A stretch of DNA of 64,000 bases from Saprospiraceae bacterium. Lineage in GTDB: Bacteria; Bacteroidota; Bacteroidia; Chitinophagales; Saprospiraceae. The stretch's first letter is position 1. The number at the start of each line of letters is the position of its first letter. The notes under the pieces were generated by a model that was given only the letters and a program-made list of their open reading frames with translations, had not been told where the DNA came from and made no database searches. The translations under genes and the position numbers were made by a program. The DNA lies in contig JANQQI010000100.1 of the NCBI GenBank assembly GCA_028285085.1, forward strand, positions 1 to 64,000, in the 5' to 3' direction. Shown piece after piece: positions 37,329 to 47,500 of this stretch.

Positions 37329-37892
37329 ATGAAACTGAGAATACAGCATTATTTACTAAACATTCATTTTATCGCTTTGATAATAGCGATCCTGAATAGT
37401 ATCGTTAAGAACTTAACACGTTACAGTCTTGCAGGTCATATAGAATTAGGAATTGAGCTCTTGGTGACAATTAGTGGACTCTTACTCTTCTTTTTGTATT
37501 TACAACCATTTAAGAAAATAAACTACTATTTCTCTGTTTATGCAGTAATCGCATTCTTTCTGCTAATAGGGCTAATCTTCCGCGGGCTAGTTTGGGGATT
37601 AGTTCTATCCGTCATTCTATTTCCATTGATTCCCGACGATATAGAATATGAAGAAAATGGAATAGTCGTATCCACTCCATTTCAGGGATTTATGACACCT
37701 TGCTGTACTTATCAAATAAAAGAACGACAATTACTGCTATTTGAAAAGGAGCATGGCGTAATGGAGCTTGGAGAAGAAGGGCCGATCGACTTTGAAACAA
37801 TGACTATTAAGTCCAGTGAAGATGTGATTGAGATCACTTATTCTACCAATTTTGCCAAGGACGTTATTAAGAAAAAGGAAATAAAAAAATAG
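37329..37892 (+). CDS. Hypothetical membrane protein
   Basis: A 187-residue protein with about four membrane segments in residues 10-105 (LLNIHFIALIIAILNSIV, ELLVTISGLLLFFLYL, VYAVIAFFLLIGLI, LVWGLVLSVILFPLI), then a soluble beta-rich domain of about 80 residues (DIEYEENGIVVSTPFQGF ... KEIKK). I do not recognise the family. It ends 26 bases before the symporter ATG on the same strand and may be cotranscribed with it. Confidence 0.65.
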   Translation: MKLRIQHYLLNIHFIALIIAILNSIVKNLTRYSLAGHIELGIELLVTISGLLLFFLYLQPFKKINYYFSVYAVIAFFLLIGLIFRGLVWGLVLSVILFPLIPDDIEYEENGIVVSTPFQGFMTPCCTYQIKERQLLLFEKEHGVMELGEEGPIDFETMTIKSSEDVIEITYSTNFAKDVIKKKEIKK

Positions 37893-37918
37893 CTAGTAAT
37901 AGTTAAGTGCAGAACAAT

Positions 37919-39226
37919 ATGATTGAATTTAGACCACTCAATAATTTATCAGTTTATCTAGATCGCCTAATCAAAGGTCGATTGTGGCTTAAGGTCATTA
38001 TCGGACTCGTCCTGGGGGCCGGATTAGGCATTCTACTGAACCCTTCGGCGGAGATAATTTCAGAAGAACACAGCTTACGACTGGCCGATTGGTTGGATCT
38101 ACCGGGGCAAATTTTTATGCGACTGGTCCAAATGATCATGATTCCGTTAGTATTCACCTCAATTATTACGGGGATTGTGAGCAACACTTCGGAGAACCTG
38201 AAGACCTTCGGCCTTCGGCTGCTACTTTATTTCATTTTCACGACCTCCATCGCCATCATGATCGGGTTGGTTATTACCCTTATTTTGAAGCCCGGTGAAT
38301 ATATCTTTGCACTTGGTGGATTTCCCAATAGTGGTGAAGATCAAGTTGTGCCCAGTGAACAAACTAACCTCATTGAGAATATCCCAAATGCAATTTCCAA
38401 CCTTATTCCCAATAATCCACTGGAGTCCATTCTGACGGGAGAAATGCTGGGCGTGGTAATTTTCACCATCATCATTGGGGTAGCCATTACCCAACTCCAG
38501 CAGGAAACCGCAAGACCTATTATTCGCTTTTCGGAAGCTGTTCAGAAAATTTGTATGATCATCGTCTCCTGGGCGATGATTCTGGTGCCCTATGCGGTAT
38601 TTGGTTTGATCGCCGCTTTGTTATCCAGAACCAGCATTGAAATATTTTTTGGTTTAGGCTACTATATGATTGTCGTTATCCTAGGCTTAATCCTATTAGT
38701 GGCATTCTATTTAATCATCGCCCTAGTCATCACTAAGCAGAATCCATTCAAGTTTTTAAAGGCGATCCAAGAACCACAACTATTGGCATTTTCTACGGCC
38801 AGTTCCGCCGCCGTTATGCCCCTTTCTATGAAAACGGCAGATGAAAAGCTCGGGGTATCTTCCAATATCAGTGATTTTGTTATTCCGATTGGAGCGACCA
38901 TCAATATGGATGGAACGGCATTATTTCAATGCATTACAACTTTATTTATGGCACAAGCCTACGGTATTGAACTAACCGTCCTGAACCTCCTTTTAATTAA
39001 CTTTACTATTGTGGCCGCTTCCATTGGCACACCGGCCATACCTGGAGGCGGTGTGATTATTCTTACCTCTGTACTGCAGAGTGCAGGAATTCCTATTGGC
39101 GGCCTGATTATCATTATTGGCATCGATCGTATTTTGGGTATGTTTAGAACGGCGGTCAATGTAACTGGTGATCTTACTGCCTGCCTGGTTTTTGATAAAT
39201 ATTATGGGACGACGGCGAAGAATTGA
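37919..39226 (+). CDS. Dicarboxylate/amino acid:cation symporter (DAACS family)
   Basis: A 435-residue inner-membrane symporter from ATG 37919; a GTG at 37907 also lies in frame. Family landmarks: LPGQIFMRLVQMIMIPLVFT, the serine-rich hairpin AFSTASSAAVMPLSM, the cation and substrate motif NMDGTA, and the second hairpin GTPAIPGGGVIIL, then DRILGMFRTAVNVTGD. It would take up glutamate, aspartate or C4-dicarboxylates with H+ or Na+. The substrate cannot be narrowed from sequence alone. Confidence 0.93.
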   Translation: MIEFRPLNNLSVYLDRLIKGRLWLKVIIGLVLGAGLGILLNPSAEIISEEHSLRLADWLDLPGQIFMRLVQMIMIPLVFTSIITGIVSNTSENLKTFGLRLLLYFIFTTSIAIMIGLVITLILKPGEYIFALGGFPNSGEDQVVPSEQTNLIENIPNAISNLIPNNPLESILTGEMLGVVIFTIIIGVAITQLQQETARPIIRFSEAVQKICMIIVSWAMILVPYAVFGLIAALLSRTSIEIFFGLGYYMIVVILGLILLVAFYLIIALVITKQNPFKFLKAIQEPQLLAFSTASSAAVMPLSMKTADEKLGVSSNISDFVIPIGATINMDGTALFQCITTLFMAQAYGIELTVLNLLLINFTIVAASIGTPAIPGGGVIILTSVLQSAGIPIGGLIIIIGIDRILGMFRTAVNVTGDLTACLVFDKYYGTTAKN

Positions 39227-39411
39227 GTGGTTGTTACCAACAACTTGTATAAAATACCATTATACATTCATGAGCTAGGTTTGTTATACCAAATGTCCGA
39301 ATGTACAATACCTCAATATCACATTCCAAATGCTCATCCCTTTTCACTATATTGTTATTTAGATATCTCATTGAAGGATTTTAAATGTAAAAAAGAGAAT
39401 GTATAATTCTA

Positions 39412-39615
39412 CTCCAGTTGTCAACTTAAAGAAATGAGATAAATAATTGTCTGAAAACAAGGTTTTACAAGCTTGTGGAGGTGAATGTGCTATCACCGCT
39501 TACAGAGTGTATCGTTAGCATTCTTATTTTTCAGAATATCCCTGGGAGTTCATTTTGAAGAAGAATGAACTCGAACAGTAAGTGAGCAGTCGCCTCTTTT
39601 GAAAATAGAGTATAA
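39412..39615 (+). pseudogene. IS1182-type 3'-end remnant, heavily decayed
   Basis: CAACTTAAAGAAATGAGATAA corresponds to the AACCTAAAGAAATGGGTAAA segment of the 8640 copy. The following bases (GCTTGTGGAGGTGAATGTGC, TTACAGAGTGTATCGTTAGC) track the rest of the tail. Bases 39227-39411 show no other feature. Confidence 0.5.
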
Positions 39616-39654
39616 CTTTTAAATTATATCAAACACAATATAACATTCATCAGG

Positions 39655-40392
39655 ATGGAAGATATTTTGGCAGAACTCACTGATCACATATCTAAAAACG
39701 AGATCAATCTTGCACTCAACAAAATGAACAGTATCTTTTCTTTTGCAAATTCTGAATTGACTAATGATACAATTCTTTTACAAGCTCAACTTGCAAAGCT
39801 TAAATCAGATGCAAGAAAAGGAATACTAAATTATGAGGCCGAGAACTTTCGGAATAACAAAATTCTAAATTCGACTATTGAATTAATTGATGAATTAAAA
39901 AATAATCCTGACATATTCGATAAATTTTCAAAAATAGATAAAGAGTTAGACAAGGCTACTGAGAACAGTGATTTCACATCGCGAATAAGAAGAAAGAATG
40001 CTTTATATGAAAGACTCTCCCATATCAAAGAAAAAGGGAAAAGTATCAAAGCAATTTGGATTGATGATAATCCCAAAAACAATTATAAAGAATCGAGAAT
40101 TCTAAAAGCAATTGGAGTAAATATAGAAATTGCTAAATCTTCAGCGAAAGCACTAGTCTTATTAAAAAACAATAAGTATGATCTAATCCTATCGGATGTA
40201 AACAGAGATGGTAACGAAAATGAAGGATATGAATTTCATTTGAATCTAATTAAAAATAAAATTGATATTCCTTTAATTTTTTATACCCGATTTGTTGACA
40301 GAAGCAAAGGTGTCCCACCGTATGCATTTGGCATTACTCATCTACCGAACAAACTATTACATTTAGTTGCTGATGTTATACAAAGAAATTAA
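39655..40392 (+). CDS. EAD11 - receiver-like domain protein
   Basis: A 245-residue cytoplasmic protein. Residues 1-85 fit effector-associated domain 11: a first helix pair with LALNKMNSIF, then NDTILLQAQLAKLKSDARKG, then NNKILNSTIELIDEL. Residues about 130-245 look like a receiver domain: AIWIDDNP (acidic pair), a central L-I-L-S-D phospho-acceptor strand, and FYTR in the T-loop position; the usual K region reads THLPNKLL. EADs recruit partner proteins that carry the same domain in predicted immune or signalling systems. Here the output appears to be a receiver with no DNA-binding domain. The next gene starts one base after the stop. Confidence 0.75.
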   Translation: MEDILAELTDHISKNEINLALNKMNSIFSFANSELTNDTILLQAQLAKLKSDARKGILNYEAENFRNNKILNSTIELIDELKNNPDIFDKFSKIDKELDKATENSDFTSRIRRKNALYERLSHIKEKGKSIKAIWIDDNPKNNYKESRILKAIGVNIEIAKSSAKALVLLKNNKYDLILSDVNRDGNENEGYEFHLNLIKNKIDIPLIFYTRFVDRSKGVPPYAFGITHLPNKLLHLVADVIQRN

Positions 40393-40393
40393 T

Positions 40394-40891
40394 ATGATAA
40401 TAGGAATAGGTGGAATAAGTAGAGCAGGTAAAACAACCTTAGCATTGAAGCTCAAAGAATATTACATGAATGATGGGGTTAAAATATTTCATCTAGACAA
40501 ATACACCATCCCATGGAACCAAATACCCAAAATTGGTAAAATGATAGACTGGGAAGATCCAATCTCCATCAATTTCAATAAATTAGAACAAGATATAATA
40601 GAAAGCCTTAAAGACAATAAAATTATTATCGCAGAAGGTTTTCTAATCTATTACCATCAACCCATCAGAGATTTATTTGATATAAAAATTTATTTATCTA
40701 TTAGTAAAGACATATTTATTACCAGAAGAAAAAGGCAATACAACGAGCCTGCTTGGTACATTGAGCACATTTGGAATAGCTATCATAAAAACCATAATAA
40801 ATTTAGAAAGAATTGCGAAATCAAACTAGATGAAAATTCTGACGTCTATTTAGACACAATAAAGTTTTTACAAAGACAAAATCACAGCTAA
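40394..40891 (+). CDS. P-loop kinase, uridine/nicotinamide riboside kinase-like
   Basis: A 165-residue protein from ATG 40394, one base after the EAD11 gene's TAA; upstream in-frame codons overlap that gene and are not used. Walker A is G-G-I-S-R-A-G-K-T-T, and a KIFHLDKY strand supplies the expected Asp. A lid-like RRKRQYNEP segment precedes W-Y-I-E-H-I-W. This is the pattern of nucleoside kinases (Udk/NRK), which phosphorylate a ribose 5'-OH. Its coupling to an EAD protein is unusual, and the true substrate is open. Confidence 0.75.
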   Translation: MIIGIGGISRAGKTTLALKLKEYYMNDGVKIFHLDKYTIPWNQIPKIGKMIDWEDPISINFNKLEQDIIESLKDNKIIIAEGFLIYYHQPIRDLFDIKIYLSISKDIFITRRKRQYNEPAWYIEHIWNSYHKNHNKFRKNCEIKLDENSDVYLDTIKFLQRQNHS

Positions 40892-41074
40892 AACAACATC
40901 AAATCGGTTTGGCATCTTGTATCTCTATATTGACAAAATGGTCAACGATACTAATTAAATCATTTCACCATCATTTTATTGCCCCCTTTGTCCTAGCCAA
41001 TATTTTAGCGAATTTCAAAATTTCACCTTGATTCATCTTTGGCTTATTTAGAAGCCACCCTTTATTCCTTACCA

Positions 41075-41150
41075 CAACTCTCAATCCAAAGAAATAAGGT
41101 AAGTATTTGATTAGCAACAACATTTTTAAGACCTTATAGAGGCATTAGTT
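41075..41150 (+). repeat. IS1182-type 3' fragment, heavily decayed
   Basis: CTCTCAATCCAAAGAAATAAG, then TTTGATTAGCAACAACATTT and TTAAGACCTTATAGAGG, follow the transposase 3' end seen at 37080-37145. The rest of 40892-41225 carries nothing I can name. Confidence 0.45.
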
Positions 41151-41225
41151 CTACAACAGTTCAAAGTTGTATCGAACACACAAAGAGTTGAATGCAACTA
41201 AAAAACCCTAGAAGACCAAACACGT

Positions 41226-42332
41226 ATGATCAAATCATATGCAATCATATCGGATGGAAAAGGGCATTCGCGCCTAGAAAACATCGTAGTCAGGCCACCT
41301 GATGAAACCGAGATACTGGTTGAAGTCAAGGCGGCGGGTATTTGCCGGACCGATATCAATAAAATTAGCCGTATCGGTGAGTCTTTTATTCCCGGACATG
41401 AAGGAGCTGGGCTAGTCCTTGAAACGGGCAACCAAGTGACGAAGATCAAGCCAGGAGATCGGGTATTGCTGAATTGGGCAATGCCCTGCAATGCTTGTTA
41501 TCAATGCGATTTGGGTAATCAAAATCTTTGTGAGACTAACTCCCCCATCGTCAGCGGGACCAAATATTTCAGCAAGACGCTAAATACGGCTTTGTTTAGT
41601 GGCCAGCCCATCCCAAGGTTATTCAATCTCGGTACTTTTTCCAAGCATACTGTGGTCAAAGAATCCGCAGTCACCAAAATTGATGCAGATATTCCTTATC
41701 CATTGGCTGGAATTGTCAGTTGTTCGGTGCTCACAGGCTTTGGTTCGGTTGTGCACACCGCCAAAGTAAGCGCGGGTAGTTCCGTTGCGGTCATCGGTTG
41801 CGGCGGAATTGGCATGAACGTCATACAGAGTGCCAAACTGAGTAAGGCCAAAACAATTATTGCTATAGACACCGATACAAAACGATTGAATTTGAGTAAA
41901 ACCTTTGGCTCCACCCACCAGCTCTTGGCCAATCCGGCAGAACCCGATTTGCAATCCACCCTAGCCCAAATAAAAGCATTAACGGATGGCAGAGGAACTG
42001 ATTTTTGCTTTGAGTGTACCGATATACCGGCATTATCTGTAGTCCCCTTAGCAATGATTAGACACGGTGGAACGGCGGTTCAAATCAGTGGCGTTGAGCA
42101 AGAATTGACCGTCGACATGAGCCTCTTTGAATTTGATAAAAAGTATATCAATCCACTCTACGGAAATTGTATTCCAGAAAAAGATATCCCCAGAATACTG
42201 TCGCTTTATCAAAGTAACGAGTACAAATTGGAAGAGCAAATAACCCAGGTATACCCATTGGAAGATTTTGAATTAATGTTCAAAAAAATATCGAATAAAG
42301 AAGTATTAAAAGGGGTGTTTATTATCAGTTAG
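41226..42332 (+). CDS. Zinc-dependent medium-chain alcohol dehydrogenase
   Basis: A 368-residue NAD(P)-dependent MDR enzyme, cytoplasmic. The catalytic zinc ligands are C40 (AAGIC40RTD) and H58-E59 (PGHE). The structural zinc site is complete, with four Cys at 88, 91, 94 and 102. The Rossmann fold has GCGGIGMNVIQSAKL followed by I-A-I-D-T-D; the Asp after the second strand favours NAD+. Proteins of this type resemble class III or aryl-alcohol dehydrogenases. The substrate is unknown. It lies 56 bases before an AraC regulator, which may control it. Confidence 0.92.
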   Translation: MIKSYAIISDGKGHSRLENIVVRPPDETEILVEVKAAGICRTDINKISRIGESFIPGHEGAGLVLETGNQVTKIKPGDRVLLNWAMPCNACYQCDLGNQNLCETNSPIVSGTKYFSKTLNTALFSGQPIPRLFNLGTFSKHTVVKESAVTKIDADIPYPLAGIVSCSVLTGFGSVVHTAKVSAGSSVAVIGCGGIGMNVIQSAKLSKAKTIIAIDTDTKRLNLSKTFGSTHQLLANPAEPDLQSTLAQIKALTDGRGTDFCFECTDIPALSVVPLAMIRHGGTAVQISGVEQELTVDMSLFEFDKKYINPLYGNCIPEKDIPRILSLYQSNEYKLEEQITQVYPLEDFELMFKKISNKEVLKGVFIIS

Positions 42333-42388
42333 CATAGAGTAGATTATATAATATGTCGTTAAACCAAGTTGATCTTCGTAATTAAAAA

Positions 42389-43210
42389 ATGAATCCACCG
42401 GTAAAAATATTCAGATTTGGAGTAGAAGATGCGAAAGTAGTCGCCACCTCAGAGAATGCGCCGCACCTCCATGACTACGAAGAGATGTTAATTGGGATGA
42501 AGGGGGCCATTGAGCATTTTATTGATTTTGACGCAAAGGTTATAAACGCTCCCTATGTAAGTTTTGTCACCAAAGGCAAGGTACACAGAGTAAAACCTAT
42601 TCTAAAAAATGGTGAGTGTGATCTTTGGGTCATTCGATTTAGCAGCGAATTCATCCCTGAAACCACCTTTCAGCTTTATTCCTCCTTTCATAATAATGCC
42701 AATATTTCTTTTCCTTCAGACAGATGTTTTAAGCGACTCGTCGTTTTATGCGAAATGATATACGAAGAATCAGAGCAAAATCATCCTGATTATTCCATTA
42801 TCCAACAATTATTAAGAACGATTATTGCGATGTTCGTCGCCGAAAGAAAAAAAGATAATAATGGTACTTTAGTTACCCAAAATGAGACTTTCTTGAATTT
42901 TTTAAGCTTGCTGGAGGAACATTTTCGTCGCCCCGTGGGGGTAGGATTCTACGCCGAAAAATTATTTATGAGTAGCCGTAATCTGAATCTGATTTGCCAG
43001 AGTGTCCTACATCAGAGTGTTTCTGAAATTATTGAAACACGAAAATTAATTGAAGCCAAAAATCTCTTGACGACTACTAATATGACCATTGCGGAAATTG
43101 GTTTTGAGCTGGGCTATAAGGAAAAAGCCTATTTTTCTAATGTTTTCAAAAAGAAAGCTGGACAGACACCTTCCGCATTTAGGAAAGAGATAAAACGGCT
43201 CTTTTCCTAA
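42389..43210 (+). CDS. AraC-family transcriptional regulator
   Basis: A 273-residue protein. The N-terminal cupin-like sensor (about 10-110) begins with ENAPHLHDYEEMLIGMKG. The C-terminal double HTH covers about 170-270 (YAEKLFMSSRNLNLICQSVL, then TIAEIGFELGYKEKAYFSNV, ending KKKAGQTPSAFRKE). It is placed between an alcohol dehydrogenase and a LigB dioxygenase on the same strand, so it may regulate oxidative breakdown of a small phenolic or alcohol (inference). Confidence 0.9.
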   Translation: MNPPVKIFRFGVEDAKVVATSENAPHLHDYEEMLIGMKGAIEHFIDFDAKVINAPYVSFVTKGKVHRVKPILKNGECDLWVIRFSSEFIPETTFQLYSSFHNNANISFPSDRCFKRLVVLCEMIYEESEQNHPDYSIIQQLLRTIIAMFVAERKKDNNGTLVTQNETFLNFLSLLEEHFRRPVGVGFYAEKLFMSSRNLNLICQSVLHQSVSEIIETRKLIEAKNLLTTTNMTIAEIGFELGYKEKAYFSNVFKKKAGQTPSAFRKEIKRLFS

Positions 43211-43277
43211 ATTTACAACTCTTCTTCCGAATTGCACTACCCTTTGCTCTTATACTACCGGTATTTTTACATTATCA

Positions 43278-43289
43278 ATTATCGATAAT
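43278..43289. promoter_or_regulatory. 12-base perfect palindrome upstream of the dioxygenase
   Basis: ATTATCGATAAT is its own complement and lies 79 bases before ATG 43368. It could be an operator but may be chance in A/T-rich DNA. Confidence 0.25.
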
Positions 43290-43367
43290 CGTGTTATACC
43301 ACTAAATTATTTGTAAAAACAGCTCGGGTCAACTCGAAAGTATTTTAACAAACGTTATTAGGACAAG

Positions 43368-44252
43368 ATGAATAGAAAGACATTTTTAAAAAGCCTGGCA
43401 GTTTTGCCAATAGCAGGAATAGCAATGAAATATAAAGAATTAAGCCAAACCGTACAATCATTTAGTAACACAAACAAAATGCCTGTCTTGTTCTTGGGAC
43501 ACGGTAGTCCGATGAACGCCATTGAAGAAAATGAATTTGTAGCAGGATTCCGAAAGGTGGGAAAGGAAATCGACAAACCACAAGCGGTATTATGTATATC
43601 CGCCCATTGGGAAACAAAGGGGACTTACGTAACGGCCATGAAAAGTCCAAGGACAATCCACGATTTTGGCGGATTCCCAGAGGCATTATTTGATGTACAG
43701 TACCCCGCCCCCGGCAGTCCTGAATTGGCAAAAGAAACGAAAAACATCATCACAAAAACCGATATAGGCTTAGATGAAAAATGGGGGCTTGACCACGGTG
43801 CGTGGAGTGTCATTAAGCACATGTATCCCGAAGCGGATGTTCCCGTTATTCAGATGAGCTTAAATTACAGTCAACCTCCTCAATATCATTTTGAGCTGGC
43901 AAAAGAACTGGCTATGCTCCGTGAAAAAGGTGTCTTGATCGTAGGCAGTGGGAATATGGTGCATAACCTACGAAAAGTAGCATGGAATAGGCTAAATGAA
44001 GTAGATTTTGCTTACGACTGGGCTACAGAGGCAAGCGACAAGATGAAGAAATTCATTACCGAGCAGGACTATAGATCATTGATTAATTACACCGCACAAG
44101 GGACGGCCTTCAAGCTTGCGATCCCAACGCCCGAGCACTATCTTCCGCTATTATATACTTTAGCCTTAAGAGATGGCAAAGACGAAGTTCAAATTTTCAA
44201 CGACAAGGCCGTGGCGGGTTCATTGACCATGACTTCTTTAAAGATTAGTTAA
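43368..44252 (+). CDS. LigB-type extradiol dioxygenase (4,5-DOPA dioxygenase-like)
   Basis: A 294-residue protein with an N-terminal exported-like start (NRKTFLKSLAVLPIAGIAM). The catalytic domain matches the YgiD/DODA family: FLGH45GSPMNA, ISAH80WET, the DHGAWS segment, GNMVH199N and PEH257YLPLL, with the His residues serving as metal ligands and acid/base. Homologues open catechol rings such as L-DOPA. The leader is unusual, since YgiD itself is cytoplasmic. It is preceded by an AraC regulator. Confidence 0.9.
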   Translation: MNRKTFLKSLAVLPIAGIAMKYKELSQTVQSFSNTNKMPVLFLGHGSPMNAIEENEFVAGFRKVGKEIDKPQAVLCISAHWETKGTYVTAMKSPRTIHDFGGFPEALFDVQYPAPGSPELAKETKNIITKTDIGLDEKWGLDHGAWSVIKHMYPEADVPVIQMSLNYSQPPQYHFELAKELAMLREKGVLIVGSGNMVHNLRKVAWNRLNEVDFAYDWATEASDKMKKFITEQDYRSLINYTAQGTAFKLAIPTPEHYLPLLYTLALRDGKDEVQIFNDKAVAGSLTMTSLKIS

Positions 44253-44526
44253 AATGAAAATGGTGCTGTATAATTGCTATGACATTTGCCCTGTTCATAA
44301 TCTAAACCAACTGATTAAACACCTATGTCAAAGTGATCTGGTTACCATAATTCAGCGCAGGTCATCCATTACACTTATCCAAAAAAAATCTGCTATTTAA
44401 GAAAATTGATGGAACAAAGCGTCACTGGTATTTTATCAAACGAAAAATAAAAACCTATTGAATAATTCCTTAACTTTTGAGCAACGTTCAAGTATGCAAT
44501 TATAGATTTAGAGCTAAAAAGAAAAA

Positions 44527-47500
44527 ATGAACCGATTTGCCTTTTTGATCGGCATCAATGAATATGTAAGTGTATCCAGACTTAGTACACCTATATCGGA
44601 TATTAATGCCTTGGGGACTTTACTTAAAGATCAATTTGGGTTTACGGTACGTCTAGAGTCAAATGTAAATGGCAATCAGTTAAAGGATTTTTTTAAAAAC
44701 AAGCTCCATGAACAGTTGGATAAAGTACCCTCAGATAGTCAGGTATTGATTTATTTTGCGGGTCACGGGTACGCCGTTGATGATGAAATCGGAATTAAGG
44801 GATATCTCATTCCTGCGGACGGCAAGCCGAGCGAAAAAGCAACCTGGTTTTCCATGACTGAGATGCTTTTGTCCATCGAGCGATTAGAAATACGGCATAC
44901 CTTACTCATTCTCGATTGCTGCTTTGGTGGCACATTTCGCTTCGCAGGTCGCTATCGGGGAGGTAGTCCGGTAGCGCTAAATAAATTATACCGCCAGCAT
45001 TTTGTCCATTTTGCAGCAAGTACGTCTTGTCAAGTACTCACCTCTACTTCACCAGAGCAGGAGGCACTAGATTTTTTAGGATACGGATCTGAAGAAAAGC
45101 ACTCTCCATTTGCCAAGTTGCTTATGCAAGGCCTTAGCGGAAGCGCCGATTTGATCAAGGATAAAATAATCACTACGGCCGAATTATTTACTTACCTACA
45201 AAGAAGGTTACCAGATATTACAAAACCTACGGGCAACCCCCAACAAGTGGGATTATTTGCGTTGGACAAACATAAGAACGGAGAATTTCTTTTTGCTCCA
45301 ATTGATTTTAATTTAGAAGATCTCGAGGAGCTCAAGTATAAAAATCCTTACAAGGGACTCAATGCTTACGAAAAAGAGGATGCAAACCAATTCTTTGGCA
45401 GAAGTGCAGCCATTTCTACATTATGGTTACACCTGAACACGCACCTGCTGACGATTGTAACTGGTGCATCCGGTAGCGGAAAATCTTCTCTGGTAAAAGC
45501 AGGCATCGTTCCTTTGCTTTTGCAAGAGAAGAAAAAGGTTCAAATTATTTCTCCTGGCCGGTATCCATTATCAGCTCTAGCCCAAGCAAGCAATTTTGAG
45601 GTGTTGGTCATCGATCAGTTCGAACAATTGATCACCCAGGCTCAAGAAACTGCTGAAGTGCCATTTTTCCAGGCGATAGAAGCTATCTTGCAGGAGGGTA
45701 AAAAGATCATTGTCACGGTCAGAATTGATCTTGAAGGTCAATTGGCTATTCCAAAAGATTTGAGAGAAATTTGGGAGGCTGGCCGTATCGTCGTTCCCCC
45801 TTTTTCGCCCGAAGAACTTCGTGAAATCATCATCACTCCAGCACTTCGTGCGGGTCGGTTTTTTGAACCACCTAATCTCGTTGATCGGATCATCGAGGAA
45901 GTCATCTCTTACCCAGGAGCTTTACCTTTACTCTCTTATACCCTACAACAGCTATTTGAAAAGTGTAAGGCCAATCTTTACCGTAACATCGAAGAAGTAG
46001 ATTACATAGATCTCGGAGGGGTCATTGGGGCATTACAAACCAGTGCCGACAATGTCTTTAAGGAATTAGAGGATGAGGATAAGCAGAAGCAGACCACTAT
46101 GCAGCATCTACTCTTACGCATGGTTTCCATCTCCGGTGGAGAGATGGCCGGGAAGCGGGTACTAAAAGAGGAATTGATCTATGATGACCCAGCCGAGAAT
46201 GAACGGATAAAAAAAGTGATAGGCATTTTGGAACATCAGCGCCTAATCCAAGCCGATAAAGACCAAGAAGGAAATGAATATATTCAACCTAACCATGATG
46301 CACTTATCCGCTCTTGGAAAAAGGTGCAAGAATGGGTTAAAGCGTTTGGAGAAGAGAATATCTTACTACACGCCAAACTCGAGGCAGCTGTTGAGGAATA
46401 CCAAGAAGAGGGTCAACCCATTAGTCGACTCTGGTTGTTTAACCCCAGCAGGCGACAAGTTTCACAAGCTCAAAAGAAAAAAGATAAAAAAAGTATTCCT
46501 ATGGTGCTAAACAGTGCCGAGTATCATTTTTATCAAAGAAGTAAAAAGTGGAATGCGGGAATATTAATTGGTATTGTGGTAATCGTACTGGCCGTCATCG
46601 GAAGTCTGGCTGTCTTGCGAGCGGATGCGGTAAATAACCTTAACAAAGCGAACCGTCTGATTGAATTTTATGATTTTGGTGAAAATGAATTGGCATCATG
46701 GGCCTATCGAGACGGTAAATTTGCGGTGATTAATAATAATGGTGATACACTGACTGATTTTATTTATGAATCCCCGACGATGTTTCAATCCGGGTATTCC
46801 ATTGCCAAAATAAATAATCAGTATGCTGTTTTAGATCAATATGGAGTAGAAGCAACAAATCGTTTCGACTACATGATCTCCACTAATAATAATTATTACA
46901 AAGCAGGTCCAGTCAATGAATATCAATATTTAGGAATTGATGCATCCATATTCTTAGATAATCAAAATCCAGACGAAGGCCTCAATATTTTTAGTATTTC
47001 AAGGAAAATAGACGATACCAACTATACCATTATTCAAAATGGTGAATGGGGGCTTATAGACGATTCAGGAAAGATAATTTTTGAACCTCAATTCAGAGAT
47101 ATTAGTGTTTTCAACTCTGGAATAATCTGGGGACTAAAAAATGACAAATTTTATATTTTAAATAATAATCATCCAAACTTAACTCCTCGAGAGTTTGAAA
47201 GTTATAGCGAATTAGCCCTCTTCGCAACCGGGGTCTATCCTGGCCAGATATCATCAGAAACTGCTAAGACAATTTTAAGTCAATACGATAGTGTCAAAGA
47301 GCTTAGTGATGGCCTGATTGCCGTTGAAAAAAATGGGCTTTGGGGCTATGTTAATCCATCGGGAGAATTGGTCATTCAACCCCAGTTTGTGGTGGCGCAC
47401 AACTTTGATCAAGGCTTCGCCCTAGCTCAATTTAGCGAGGAAAGAGGTATTTATGATGGATGTATAATTGATAAAAGCGGAAATTGCCTGGGCGATACAC

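Noticed and set aside
41226-44252. Alcohol dehydrogenase, AraC and LigB as a proven catabolic operon
   Set aside because: They share a strand and are near each other, but gaps of 56 and 157 bases and no shared substrate evidence leave this only a suggestion.
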